From Ariolimax columbianus (taxonomy: Eukaryota; Mollusca; Gastropoda; Stylommatophora; Arionidae), in contig JAVGWX010000004.1 in assembly GCA_036924085.1 (NCBI GenBank), forward strand, positions 36,337,293-36,401,292: 64,000 bases of DNA, written 5' to 3'. Under the pieces are notes generated by a model. It saw only the letters and a list, made by a program, of their open reading frames with translations. It was not told the DNA's origin and made no database searches. The position numbers were made by a program, and so were the translations under genes. The stretch's first letter is position 1. Every line of letters begins with the position of its first letter. Below are positions 9,301 to 20,178 of this stretch, piece by piece.

Positions 9301-12264
9301 AAGTACATGAAAATAGATATAACAGCGTCATGAAGGAACAGAAATGATAATGCAGGAATTTGCAAAAAAGTGTTTCATCCATGTTGCTTTGTTATTGACA
9401 GAAATTTATAGTATTTTTTTTAGTTATTTGTATTTTCTTTATAGTCAAGGACTGTGCCATCTGGAATAGATTGATCTTGCCTCTACACAATTTCTGATCA
9501 TTTGAGCTCAATGTCAGGATAGTGTTGTGGTTGCTATGAGTATTGTTAGATTGTCCAGTTTTCTGTCTATGTCTGGTGTCAGATTGTACTCAAAACTTGT
9601 TCTTACTGCCTCAATGAAAGATGGGTTAGGACAAAGGCAGTCCTATAGTGGATAACATTGTAGATGATGAAGTGATAGACTCTTCATTGTGCAAGTCTCA
9701 GTTTTTGTGAGATGGGACTGACAAGTTCCCTTCTTTGCTGCCTTGCCTTTCTTAACAGGATCAGGTACCCATTTATAACTTAGTAAATTGAATTGTGATT
9801 GATTTCCCTCAAATTGTTTACCGGTAATTGATTTACCTTTGCAATTTCTCCTCAACAAGATATCCTTGTTCAGTAATTTAATCTGTTAATTTTCTGTACA
9901 TTCCTCAGTGAAGTCACTTCTTCAGATGTCAAAGTGATGATATTCTTTCCAAATTCCTTTATCTGATAATTTTACTTGAATATAACACTGGGAAGTGGTC
10001 AAATATTGGTGACAACTCATGTTCACATTTTGTTCATTCATTTAGAATATTGTCAGAGAACTTTGATCTTCGTTTTCATTACTTCTAATTAAACATTGCC
10101 CTTTCTTGGTTCTAGTAATTCATACATGTATAATGTTTAAGAAAATTGCTGCACTTTAGTGGAAATATTGTGATTGTCAGTTTAATTATGTGCATAATAA
10201 AGCTTGTTATTATATAAATATTTTAAATCTGTTCATCTTTTCACTTCATATAAAGCATAGGGCCACTTCTGCAATGATCTCCTTACAGAAAGCTTGTAAA
10301 ACATCACTTACATATTCTCTTGCAGTGCATGCTTCAGCAGCAATTCGTGGTACATGCTGGGGTTGCTAACCCCATCATATACAACTATTTTAGCCACCTT
10401 TCGTGATATGTTTTGATGGTTTCAGTCTATTCTGTCTTCCCTGGGTAGCATTATATTGCATTACTGTTTTTTGCATTTTATTTAACCTTGCCACATAAAG
10501 TGCGCTCCTATAGACATTTATGCCAAATTTTACAGCTTACTATAACGCAAGCAAAGTCTTCCCAGGTGTTGGTTACATTTAATTTATGCAAATTTATTTG
10601 TAAATATCGTGTTTATCATTTATAGTAAATATTGTATCCTGTCTATTGCTTTTGTTACTGAATCAATGACTGTCATAATGTATTGTATTTAAAGAGATGC
10701 ACAGTTTTCTTCAAAATATGACAAACTCCAGCCGCTGGTCGGTTGTTACTTCATCATATCATTGTGTACATATCTTGGTAGGCTCAACTGACTGATTCTT
10801 AGATTTCATTTATCATCTCATTCGTGTGTGGCATATGGAAATAAATGTGTGCGTAGGTACATGTGTGCAAGCTGTGTGCATATGTGTGTTCACCTGGGAG
10901 CAGAGAAACTTGGAAACAAATACTACATCTTAAAGTCTGCAATCAACAAAATTGTACAGATCCATTGCCTATGTTTTCCTCAATACATTCATTATCATTT
11001 AGTCCTTTCCACTGGATTAACTTTGAGTATGTTAGCTATGCAAGACCAGTTCCTTCGCCTTTCTGTATATTTTATATGCATATTATTTTTAAATATTTTG
11101 TTTATTTACAGAAAAGCATATATAGTTGTACCACCACTGTATATAGAATGAATTATTATGAAAAAGTGCGGGCACTTCATTTAAACATTATTTTACGCTC
11201 ATAAAATAATTTAAACATTATTTTATGCTCATTTTGTCCGAAATACACTCAATTGAAAACATATTTGCTAAAATATGGTAAGAAGTTATAGAGGATGTAT
11301 AAATTGTGTTCACAGTTAAAATCTTTGTATTATTATTCTAGGATGTTTTTAATTAGTTCATGTTTTCTATAACAAAGTTTGGACAATAATAGAAAATTGG
11401 ACCAATTTAAAAAAAAATACAAACAAATATATTTTTTGTTGCATTTTTGTCCAGTTTTAGTTTTTTCTTGTCAAATCAGCAGCATGTAGATGCAGACAAG
11501 CAAATAAAGGGGATGGTAGACACATAGCAGATACTGCAGTTTAAGTTGACGTTTTAGAGACCTTTGCAATTTTGCTTAGCTTTTGTGAGGCAAGTGAGAC
11601 TAGTTCCCTTCCTCGATGCCCTGGAGAGTCTGATACACATTTGCAGCTGAGTAGACCAGAGCATAATGCAAATAAGTTACATACCTTGTCAGTTTTGCTG
11701 GAAGAGGCAAGTGTTGTAGCCTCTCTACCATTATGATGATGCTTGAAAAAGTTTAGATATTCCAACAGAAAGTATTTCACCACATATAAATTTTTTATCC
11801 AGATCATGGCCAGAATCCTGAGAGGCCAAACAAAAATATGATGATCAAGTTTAAAGAAAAAGATTCTTCTCACATATCCAACACCCCTTGAGCTTCTACT
11901 TAAAAATAAAGGCTTTCTAAAATACTGATATCTTATATCTCTACCATTTAGCACACTCCTCAACATAAAAAATAGAAAAACAAAGTATTTATATGTAATG
12001 AAGTATGTCTACATATAAACAAACTGTTTTGACATAATATAGCTACATATAAATGGACCACTTTAGAAAAGGTAGTTATAAATAATGGGTTTTTTCAGGC
12101 CTGATGTAAAAGTATTAATAGTAATATTATGCCATACTGAGAATTACTGATGGTCACACAAGATAGTGCTGTTTTATGTTGTTATTGTTCAAATCATTTT
12201 GTATTCATACATAGTAATAAACTTTTGAAATATAACATAGTGCATTGTGTATTTCATGGTATGT
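9301..12264. other. AT-rich intergenic or distal 3'UTR region
   Basis: No gene or repeat family recognised. It holds AATAAA at 10196-10201 and 10840-10845, a 32-bp-scale duplication containing TTTAAACATTATTTTA near 11180-11230, and short frames without recognisable content. Confidence 0.45.
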
Positions 12265-13614
12265 GAATGGGTATGTAGAAACTGTACACTGAAAGAGTGA
12301 GACCAGTTCTCAAGTATGTCATTGCGGCATGGACAACAGCAGCAAAGGCGAACTTTGATAAAATTAGCAAACTTCAAAACCAAGCCATGAGAGTTATAAC
12401 AGGAGGCATGAAGTCAACGCCAATTGTAGAACTTGAAAAGATTACAAATCTGCAATCCATGACCAACAGAAGAGACTGCAGAGCCCAGCAGCAAGCAGAC
12501 AAACTCAGAAGACTGACAGACCATCCAATGCATCAGAGACTAAATAGATTTGGAAATGAGAAACTTTGCAAAAATAGCCAAAGCAAATATGAGCGAAGAC
12601 CCTATGAACACCGTAACAATACCAAAGCCAATCCCTACTGTACGCAAACCTACCTGGAAGCAGTATATCATTCCGGAGGTGGTAGAAAATATACCAGGTA
12701 TTGGAAACAAGAACAGCAAGACTGAAAAAGAAAGAAGAGACATAACCCTGAGGTACATAATGGAAAACTACCCAAGCATGGAATGGACCCATGCATACAC
12801 CGACAGTTCTGTAACAAACACAACACAGAACGGAGGGGCAGGGGTATTCCTCAGCCTACCAAATAACAATAATAATAACACTGTCAATGGCAACTGGAAA
12901 ATTCTCAAGCAATTTCAGAGCGGAGGCAGAGGCACTGAGGGCTGCAGTAGAAGCAATGCTGACAGGCGAAAGCACTGAAAGCCAGATAGTCCTGTTTACA
13001 GATGCCCTGGCCGTAGTCACAGCACTAAAAAGCCAGAAAAATACTGAACTTAATGATTTATGAGCAGTACTCTGTCAACTATGCCAGCAGTTTGCACCAA
13101 AAAGAGTAGTGTTACAGTGGGTTCCATCCCACTGTAACATCCAAGGCAACGAGGAGGCAGACAGACTGGCAAAAGAAGGTGCACAACCAGATTCTAGTGT
13201 GACCTACGAAGAGTCCAAAAGGCTTATTAGGGTCAGATACATGGCCAAATGGAAAACAGAACATACTGGCTACACAAAAAATGATGCCTATTATCAGTTG
13301 AACAGAAGAGAGCAGGTCGTGGTCTTCAGACTCCGCACAGGCCACAACAGACTGAGGTACCACCTATTTAATAAACTGAAGATAGGTGGCACTGGCGAAT
13401 GTACTTGTGGTACAGGGAAAATGACCACTGAACATCTGCTGCAAAACTGCCCGATATACGAGGACCAGAGAAAGCACATGTGGCTATCACCAGTGGCAAC
13501 ACTAGACAAGTTCTATGGCAGTGCCGACAGCCTCAGGATGACCGCTGCTTTTTTCGAAAAAATACAGGTTGACGTTTGACAGCGTACGAAGAAGAAGAAG
13601 AAGAATGGGTATGT
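12265..13614 (+). mobile_element. Family A jockey-like LINE, 5'-truncated, with TSD and (GAA)n tail
   Basis: The body runs from 12277 to about 13602. Frames cover the end of the RT region (VRPVLKYVIAAW) and then an RNase H domain. The domain starts HAYTDSSVTN, where the usual motif is TDGS, and ends LQWVPSHCNIQGNEEADRLA. A Cys/His segment CTCGTGKMTTEHLLQNCP follows, and the protein ends at a TGA at 13577-13579. The element closes with GCGTACGAAGAAGAAG. GAATGGGTATGT at 12265-12276 and 13603-13614 is a perfect 12-bp target-site duplication. Frameshifts near 12600 and 12900-13080 make it inactive. The RNase H order and the C-terminal zinc knuckle fit jockey-group LINEs. Confidence 0.9.
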
Positions 13615-13774
13615 GAGAAGTGAGATCAAGGTCCTTACTGCAGGTTTTAGATAGCTGTAATCAGGGCAGTTATCATGTCAGACTCCCCAACCATGTTTTT
13701 GATGGCCCAATTGGCCCTACTACATGAGGATGGGTTGGGTGGAGGAGAAGTGTATAGTATACCCTCAAGCCTTC

Positions 13775-14110
13775 GGAGAATTGTGTGGCCCTTCCGTCTT
13801 AAGTCGTCCTGGTGTTGCCTTCAGAGAATTGTGTGGCTCTTCCATCTTATGTCGTCCTGGTGTTGCCTTCTAAGAACTGTGTGACTCTTCTGTCTTGTCC
13901 GTACTGGTGTTGCCTTCAGAGAATTGTGTGACTCTACCATCTTATGTCGTCCTGGTGTTGCCTTCAGAGAATTGTGTGGCTCTTTCGTCTTGGCCGTGCT
14001 GGTGTTGCCTTCAGAAAATTGTGTGGCTCTTCCGTCTTGGCCGTGCTGGTGTTGCCTTCAGAGAATTGTGCGGCTCTTCCGTCTTGGCCGTGCTGGTGTT
14101 GATGACAATG
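13775..14110 (+). repeat. 47-bp minisatellite
   Basis: About seven tandem units of 47 bp, each containing TTCAGAGAATTGTGTGGCTC and TGCTGGTGTTGCC. Early units carry AAGTCGTCC or ATGTCGTCC where later ones have GGCCGTGCT. The array is imperfect and the short open frames across it are repeat artefacts. Confidence 0.85.
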
Positions 14111-14440
14111 AAAGTCCTGGAATGCTTGTATGAGAAGTGCACACATTTGGGTCATTAGATACAGATAAGCGGTGCGTCCTGAAATCAATCAATGACCGTC
14201 TGTCGATCCTAAAATCGATAAACCGGCGATTCTCTGACTGCATGAACGTAGTGCGTGTTAATGGTGGAAGAAAGAGAGAGAGGTGAGAGAGAAGGAGAAG
14301 AGGTGACAATATTAGAACTCCCCCCCCCCCCTCCTCCCTTAAGATTACAGACCGCCTCGGTAAACATCAGAGAACAACTTGTGCAGTCTAGTACCAGTGC
14401 TATGGTTGCAAAGCAAAAAGCACTAAACCGCACATTAACA
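14110..14440. other. Low-information spacer
   Basis: Unremarkable sequence with a purine-rich GAGA stretch (14265-14302) and a C run near 14321-14331. No gene is seen. Confidence 0.5.
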
Positions 14441-16115
14441 CAGGATGTGTATTCCTCTGCCAAAGAAAGGCAACCTAAAGATGTGCTTAAATTACTGCAC
14501 TATTGAGCTAATAAGTCACGCTAGCAAGATCTTCTTACAGATTATTATAAAGAGGATAGAAAGCCAATTTGAATGCAATTTACGTGAAGTGAAAGCAGGC
14601 TTCAGAAAATACAGCGGGGCCAGAGATCACATATTTAATACGAGGAGCATCTATGCAAAATGTAGAGAGTATAACGTAGATCTGTATACTGTATGCTCTA
14701 TCGGTTATACCAAAGCCTTGGATTGCGTAAAACAGAAATTGTGGAAAATCATGATTGATATGGGATTTCCGGTACATCTTTTCCATCTAATCGATTCATT
14801 ATACCAGGAACAACAAGCTGCTGTCACTTGTTGAAACATGAGATTGGTTAGAAGTACAAATGGGAGTAAGACAAGTATGTATCTTCTGTCCATATCTATG
14901 TAACATATTTAACTGTCTGTATACAGACTCAGATTCCCCGAAGCGGTTAAGCCGTCGGCCTCGTGATCAGGTGGTGTGAGTTCGACTCCGGACTCCGCCG
15001 TATTTTTTACGGGTACTTGATGCCCAGTCTCCTGCATCTCGTAGTCGCCCTCTAGTCGTCTTGTCCTTGACTTGCCACTGGGGTCGGGCGGTTCGAGACG
15101 AGAGAATGAGGATAAAAAGTAGCGCAGTTAATCTTTACTAAAAATAGCGCTAACAAAATTAAGCTACAATGGACGGCGGCCTTTGTCTTTTGATACAGAC
15201 TGATGAGAGATCTAAACCAGCATAAAAACGTTACGTTAAGTTATATTTGTAGAGTGCATAATAAGGAACGTAAGAGAGCAGGAGAATATCGAAAGCTATG
15301 CTCCGTTTACAATCGGCGGATACAGGATCTCTGAGCTAAGATATACAGACGATACGATAATACTGTGAAACTATCGAACAGTACAGAGGGGTTAGAGCAG
15401 CTAATTTCAGCCATAAGCAGTTGCACCGAAGACCAAAACGTATTTGTAAAGATAACAAAACAAAGATTATGACCACCGACAAAACAGGAAGTCAACATAA
15501 TTTCAAATTCTAGGGTGTGGCAAAAGAACATCACCACATGTCTTGAACATTGAATATCTCGGCTCTAGAATTGACAACAATATCGACTGCTCAATGGAAA
15601 TTAGAAAGAGGTCGGCAATGAAAATACAGAGGCTACACACCCTGAGGAAACTCTTGGCAGAATACCAGCAAACAAACAAAAGTGAACATTTTGCGAACCT
15701 GTGTTTTTTCCGGTACAGCAACGACAACGAAACATGGATGTTACCCAAACCTCAACGAAGATAATTGAGTTCTTCGAGTCGAAATGTTGTACAAAGGTCC
15801 TCATAATGTCAGGAAAAAAAAGAAGAATGCAGACATTCGACAAGAGTTTGGCACAACGAAGAACTGGTTCAAACATTTCATCGTGAACATAAAATTGAAA
15901 CACTTTAGCCACATCAAAAGACACAACGGTCTTAAGACTATGGTAATGGCAATTATGTTGCCGGGTAAGAGAGGCAGGGGAAGGCCAAAAAGGCAATGGC
16001 ACTAAGATGTCAAGGAATGCTTGGGCATGACCCTGGAGCATGCTGGAGATTTGGCAAGAGATCGAGTTTCTTTAAGACGGACTGTCATGTGAGCGAAGTT
16101 CTGCAAAGGACATGC
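14440..16115 (+). mobile_element. Family B LINE reverse transcriptase, broken, split by a SINE
   Basis: RT fragments run from a start near 14445 (motifs AGFRKYSGARDHIF and ALDCVKQKLWKIMIDMGFP) to about 14920. They resume after the SINE with ISELRYTDDTIIL (near 15330-15370, the catalytic YxDD-type box as TDD) and finish with the C-terminal HIKRHNGLKTMVM and GRGRPKRQWH near 15985-16005. Many frameshifts are present. The same protein is better preserved at 60165-62515 and in a fragment at 18030-18385, so this is a 5'-truncated dead LINE of an APE/RTE-like family. Confidence 0.8.
14921..15201 (+). mobile_element. tRNA-derived SINE inserted in the family B LINE
   Basis: The body is about 14930-15192. 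The head has a tRNA-like box B, GTTCGACTCC, and an upstream box-A-like CGGTTAAGCCGTCGG. The body, through GGGGTCGGGCGG and ATGGACGGCGGCCTTTG, matches the copy at 55365-55622. ATACAGACT at 14921-14929 and 15193-15201 is a 9-bp target-site duplication, and the LINE reading continues on both sides. Confidence 0.85.
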
Positions 16116-16124
16116 CACATGATT

Positions 16125-16126
<2 letters not shown>

Positions 16127-16200
<74 letters not shown>
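16127..16200. repeat. (TA)n microsatellite
   Basis: About 36 uninterrupted TA dinucleotides at the 3' end of the family B copy and the start of a family C fragment. The cross-strand open frames here are artefacts. Confidence 0.95.
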
Positions 16201-16201
<1 letters not shown>

Positions 16202-16445
16202 TGTTTTGTTACGATGCCAACGATGAATGTATTAACTCTTTTGTACACCATGAAAACAGTTAAGTGGTTGGATTTAACTGCTTTTCTCACAGCTCGAGCG
16301 TGCGGATAAAGGTGTACCGTAGTCCTCCAAGATGTTGTGCTATGCTTGGCTTCATTTTCGTGACGCTCATTACTACGAGGATTGCATGGATCCACATCTA
16401 GTCAATCAGACTGCATTGAAAACAGCCTGTTTCCAGCATGACTCA
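16201..16445 (-). mobile_element. Family C element, partial
   Basis: Diverged minus-strand copy recognised by the ordered landmarks of the family: AGTTAAGTGG, GTGCTATGCTTGGCTTCAT, CTCATTACTACG and GAAAACAGCCTGTTTCCAG. It ends at a CATCATCATATATA stretch. No target-site duplication was identified. Confidence 0.75.
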
Positions 16446-16487
16446 GATCATCATCATATATATATGTATGTATACGTACTTACTCTC

Positions 16488-16553
16488 ACACACGCACGCA
16501 CGCCCGCCCGCCCGCCCGCACGCACGCACGCACACACACACACACACACACAC
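16488..16553. repeat. CA/CG-rich dinucleotide and tetranucleotide microsatellite
   Basis: Compound (CACG)n, (CCCG)n and (CA)n tract. Its Z-DNA-prone alternating purine/pyrimidine composition is typical of such repeats. Confidence 0.9.
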
Positions 16554-16599
16554 GAGACATTCTAAGTAGCATGTCCTTTTTCAGAATGTCACTCTTACA

Positions 16600-16650
16600 A
16601 CTGCCGGCACTTGTTCCCTTAATTCACCCCAAACAGAGTTCCCTGTATCA
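16600..16650 (+). repeat. Orphan terminal repeat of family H
   Basis: CACTTGTTCCCTTAATTCAC followed by CCCAAACAGAGTTCCCTG matches the left end of the H elements at 48241 and (reversed) 18713. No partner end could be assigned, so it may be a third, broken H copy. Confidence 0.6.
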
Positions 16651-17011
16651 CACTGTATCACTGTATCACATGTATTTGCAAGCCTACTGTAGATAAAGGT
16701 CTCTGCCTCTGCTCTGAAGTTACTTGAAAGATTTTTCAATCGCTACTGACAGCTGTCTTTGTATACTGCGCACAAAATGACCCCTCCACCCCCATTATCT
16801 GTTGCCTTTGATGTCGATTTATTGTGCTAAAGTTCGATAACCTATGACCCGTGGGTATAATATCGTTTCATATTGGGCTTCTGTGAAACCTCAACAGTAT
16901 TTTAAGGGCTCCTCTGGGATACAAAAGTTGAGAAAATATATATACATATATTTCACAATCCTAACGCACCCGGCTCGAATCCCGCTATGTCTAGTTTCTC
17001 TGTGCGATAGT

Positions 17012-17375
17012 TCACAGCCTACTGTAGATACAGTACTTCTGACTCACGAGGAAATCAATTTGAAACGCCACATTCTAAGGCTGACTAAGTAACGGAATTT
17101 TCATGTGTCAACTACCAGTACAACTATAATAGCGTATTTGGGAAACACAGATGGATATGCAGTTGGTTTCACGGCATGTTTCTGTGAAAGTATCACCTCG
17201 ACGATGAATTGGTGTGTTTTGTATCTTGAATTTGTTTGATTTCTTTGCGTAGAGAAGGAATTGATTATAAACCTTGGCACAATATGAGTTCCGATTTTTA
17301 GTTGGCCTTGGGATATGATGTTTCAAAGGGATTTCCCCGTGAGTCAAAAGACATGTATTTAAAGTAGGCTATGGA
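17012..17375. mobile_element. MITE-like hairpin with about 90-bp inverted arms
   Basis: The left arm (about 17012-17103) and the reverse complement of the right arm (about 17285-17375) share, in order, CAGCCTACT / TAGCCTACT, TGACTCACG, GGAAATC, TTTGAAAC and CGGAA, with roughly 75-80% identity by eye. The loop is about 180 bp with no coding signal. The structure suggests a non-autonomous DNA transposon. Confidence 0.75.
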
Positions 17376-17507
17376 TAGCTCATCCAAGAACACAAAGTAA
17401 TAGCAGTTGAATAATTGTCCCTTACTTCACCCCAAAAAAATATTTATATATATATATTTTTAGCACCGGATTTTGGGTTAGTGCTGCCTCAGAATGGTCC
17501 ACTTTTT

Positions 17508-17841
17508 AACTGTGGGGTGGGGAACTGAGACGTTAGTCCAGTCAGGCACAACATGCTGACCAGGACGTCACATCAGAGTCAGGCGCAATATACTGACCAA
17601 GACTATAATCTCTCTTCCGTGTAGCGTTCCTTAGAAACAGACTGTTTTCAAGGCAGCCTGGCTGACGAGATGTGGATCGATGAGATCCCCGTAGTAGTGA
17701 GCACCACGCAGATGCAACACCTGCATGGAAGAACGCTGTCCACCTTCATCAGCCACTTAACGTCCTTTTCATGGCGAACAAAAGAGTAAACGTATTCATT
17801 GTGGGTATTAAACAACAACAACAACAACAACAACTGTGGGG
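17508..17841 (+). mobile_element. Family C element inserted in H, with 10-bp TSD
   Basis: The body is 17518-17831 and ends in seven AAC units. AACTGTGGGG occurs at 17508-17517 and again at 17832-17841, and the H sequence continues across the duplication. The insertion is therefore younger than the H element. Confidence 0.9.
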
Positions 17842-18019
17842 GTGTCAAACATCGCGCCAATAATTCTAGATTGAATCATCAAATTGTAAATGACAAACAC
17901 TAAAATGGCACAGGCAAAGGCTTGATTCTTTCATGTGCGAGTTCATGTGGCGAAGACGCATCAAAGTAAGTGGTTTGGACGTACGCAGGGTCATTCGTGT
18001 AGACATTGCTCTATTTTGT

Positions 18020-18385
18020 CCCATCTCATCATCATCATCATGTAGCATGTCCTTTATAGAACGTCGCTCCCATCACAGTCTGTCTGAAAGAAACTCGTTC
18101 CCTTTCCAAAACTCCAGCCTCTGCCACATACCCAGGCATTCCTGGATATCTTGGTGCCACCGTCTTCTTGGTTTACCCCTTCCTCTTCTGCCTGGCACCA
18201 TACCTTCCATCACTGTTCTCTTCAGACCGTTGTGTTTCTTGATGTGACTAAAGTATTTGGATTTTCTAGCCAAAATGGAATTGATAAACCAGTTCTCCTC
18301 TATGCTCAACTCTTGCCGAACGTCTGCATTTGTCTTTTTCTCTGTCCAGGGTATTTTGAGGATCTTTCTGTAACATTCTGGCCTC
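18020..18385 (-). mobile_element. Family B LINE 3' fragment nested in H
   Basis: Minus-strand frame encoding ILKIPWTEKKTNADVRQELS, HIKKHNGLKRTVMEGMVPG and GRGKPRRRWHQDIQECLG, the same C-terminus as the B copies at 15800-16080 and 62160-62460. The (ATG)n tail lies at the left, read as CATCATCATCAT near 18026-18041. The 5' end is truncated near 18385, where H sequence resumes. Confidence 0.85.
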
Positions 18386-18719
18386 CTCAATAATTAAAAT
18401 TGTGGTGTTTGGAAGCCCAATTATTTCAATCTGGCTGTCAGGAAATTTCTTTCTGCTCATTTTTAGGGCCCTACATTCTTCCAGAAGATCGGTGGCAAAA
18501 ATGAATATAACCATCTTTTCTAAAAATTTATAAGTTTTTTACTTATTTATGTTGAATACAAGTATATCGACTTGTCTTCTCCGTAACCTGAAATAGAATA
18601 TCCCGCTACAGTCATCGGGAAAAACCTACCCTAAAGTAGGCCATACACTAGCTGTCAGATACGTATGATGTGGACACAGGGAACTGTTTAGGGGGAATTA
18701 AGGGACAAGTACCGAGACC

Positions 18720-19178
18720 TTAAAAAATGCAACATAAATTCTAATGACATATGGAAACGCAGAACGACAAGTGACACTCGTTACAGACGCACTGTCGGTG
18801 GTTGTGGCACGAGAAAGCCGAAAAATTCAGACCTAAAGAAACTAAGAGTGATACTCTATAAACTATATCACCATTTCAAGAGAGTTGTGATTCAGTGGAT
18901 TCCATCTCAATGCAATGTTTTTTGGACAATGAAAAGGCAGACTGTGGGAAAACTACCTCAATTTGATAAAGGTATAAGTTATAAGGAGGCCAAAAGGATC
19001 ACCAGGTGTAGACACAGGAACAAGCAAGAAGCAGAGCACACAGGTCATCAACCAGATGACGCAAACTACAAGCTCAACAGAGAAAGCTCTTTGGCTTCCT
19101 CAAGCTAACCACTGCTTTATTGAGGCATATTCAAGGTTACATGTGAAGCGTACGAAGAAAAAAAAAGAAGAAAACTAA
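18720..19178 (+). mobile_element. Family A LINE remnant (RNase H end)
   Basis: Starts just after the right end of H. Degenerate RNase H: VIQWIPSQCN, SYKEAKRITRCRHRNKQEAE, HTGHQPDDANYKLN, with an internal deletion before the C-terminal LLRHIQGYM and stop. It finishes with GCGTACGAAGAAA and a degraded GAA tail, as in the other A copies. Confidence 0.8.
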
Positions 19179-19198
19179 GAAATGCGATTAGTAAGTTG

Positions 19199-19577
19199 GC
19201 AATGCTTTGTTGATGTCGTGTGGTTTCGAATGCCCACAATCAGTAGGTTTACTCTTGTGTGCACCCTGAAAAGGATATTTATTGGCGGGTTGCAGTAGCT
19301 TTTCTCACATCCCCAGCGGGCTGATGAAGGTGTACCGGGGTCCTCCAGGCGGTTGTGCTATGATTGATTTCATTTGCGTGTCGTTCAATACTACAGGGAT
19401 CACGTCGACCCCTCACCTCGTTAGTCTGGCTGCCATGAAAACAGCCCGTTTCCGGGGAGGGCTGCGAGGAAGCCGAGTTTAAGGTTTTGGCCAGAATATT
19501 TTGTCTGACCCTGACTAACATGTTTGGCCAGTCTGTTGTGCCTGATCAGACATTAGTCTTCCTCCCCATGCAATGCT
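19199..19577 (-). mobile_element. Family C element with 8-bp TSD
   Basis: The body is about 19207-19569 on the minus strand and full length for the family. GCAATGCT occurs at 19199-19206 and 19570-19577, a likely target-site duplication. The AAC tail is reduced to a short remnant. Confidence 0.8.
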
Positions 19578-19906
19578 GATATGTTTTAATGAATTCTTAC
19601 ACAACATAACAACTTATTGGCAATGCTAAATAAAAAGCTACTTAAAATCAGAGGTCGAATGAGAACTGATTTAAAAAAAAAAATATAACTTAATCTTGCT
19701 CAGTGGCGCACGAGATTGCTCCACTAATTTCAAACATGTTTTTGCTCTCCTCGATCCTGAAAAACACGTGACCCATTTCGATGGGCACACGAAACATCGG
19801 TTGAGAAACCCAGTTATATGATATATTTATGTAAGCTGATATAAAGGATAGATTGCCCCTTCCAGCAACTTCTTTCCATGGCTAATTCGGTTCCGGATCC
19901 TTAGGA

Positions 19907-20178
19907 TATTTTTTTTTTTTTTTTTTTGCGTTCGCCTTATTTCTCTAATCCCCAAGGCGGTGTGCATTGCACTGCGTTTTTATTTTGCGCCTGTCGGCCC
20001 AGTGCATCTGACTTCAGCATGCATTTTATGTAAGGGTCTGCTTCCTCCTGCATTTTCTAAGGGTTTGCTTCCCCGGGGTAACGGCCGGTGCTGAGATGGG
20101 GATCGAACCCAGCACGTTCTGGTTGTGAGCCGTGTCACTTAACCACTAGGCCACGCCGTCCCCTCATCCTTAGGATAT
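19907..20178 (-). mobile_element. tRNA-derived SINE with poly(A) tail and 13-bp TSD
   Basis: The body is 19920-20165 on the minus strand. In reverse it begins GGGACGGCGTGGCCTAGTGG, with a box A of TGGCCTAGTGGTTAAG and box B GGTTCGATCCC, then ends in poly(A), seen here as about 18 T. ATCCTTAGGATAT at 19907-19919 and 20166-20178 is a perfect duplication. A second copy is at 49930-50180 and a fragment at 60072-60162. Confidence 0.92.

Larger units (their letters stand above)
17407..18713 (-). mobile_element. Family H inverted-repeat element carrying two nested insertions
   Basis: The left edge (TTGTCCCTTACTTCACCCC, about 17415-17433) and right edge (reverse complement GGTACTTGTCCCTTAATTCC, ending 18713) are inverted copies of the same terminus. 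They match the ends of the intact-looking copy at 48241-48948. Internal H sequence at 17842-18010 and 18375-18690 aligns in reverse to 48500-48870 and 48270-48560. The interruptions are a family C element and a family B LINE fragment. No transposase frame is seen. Confidence 0.8.
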
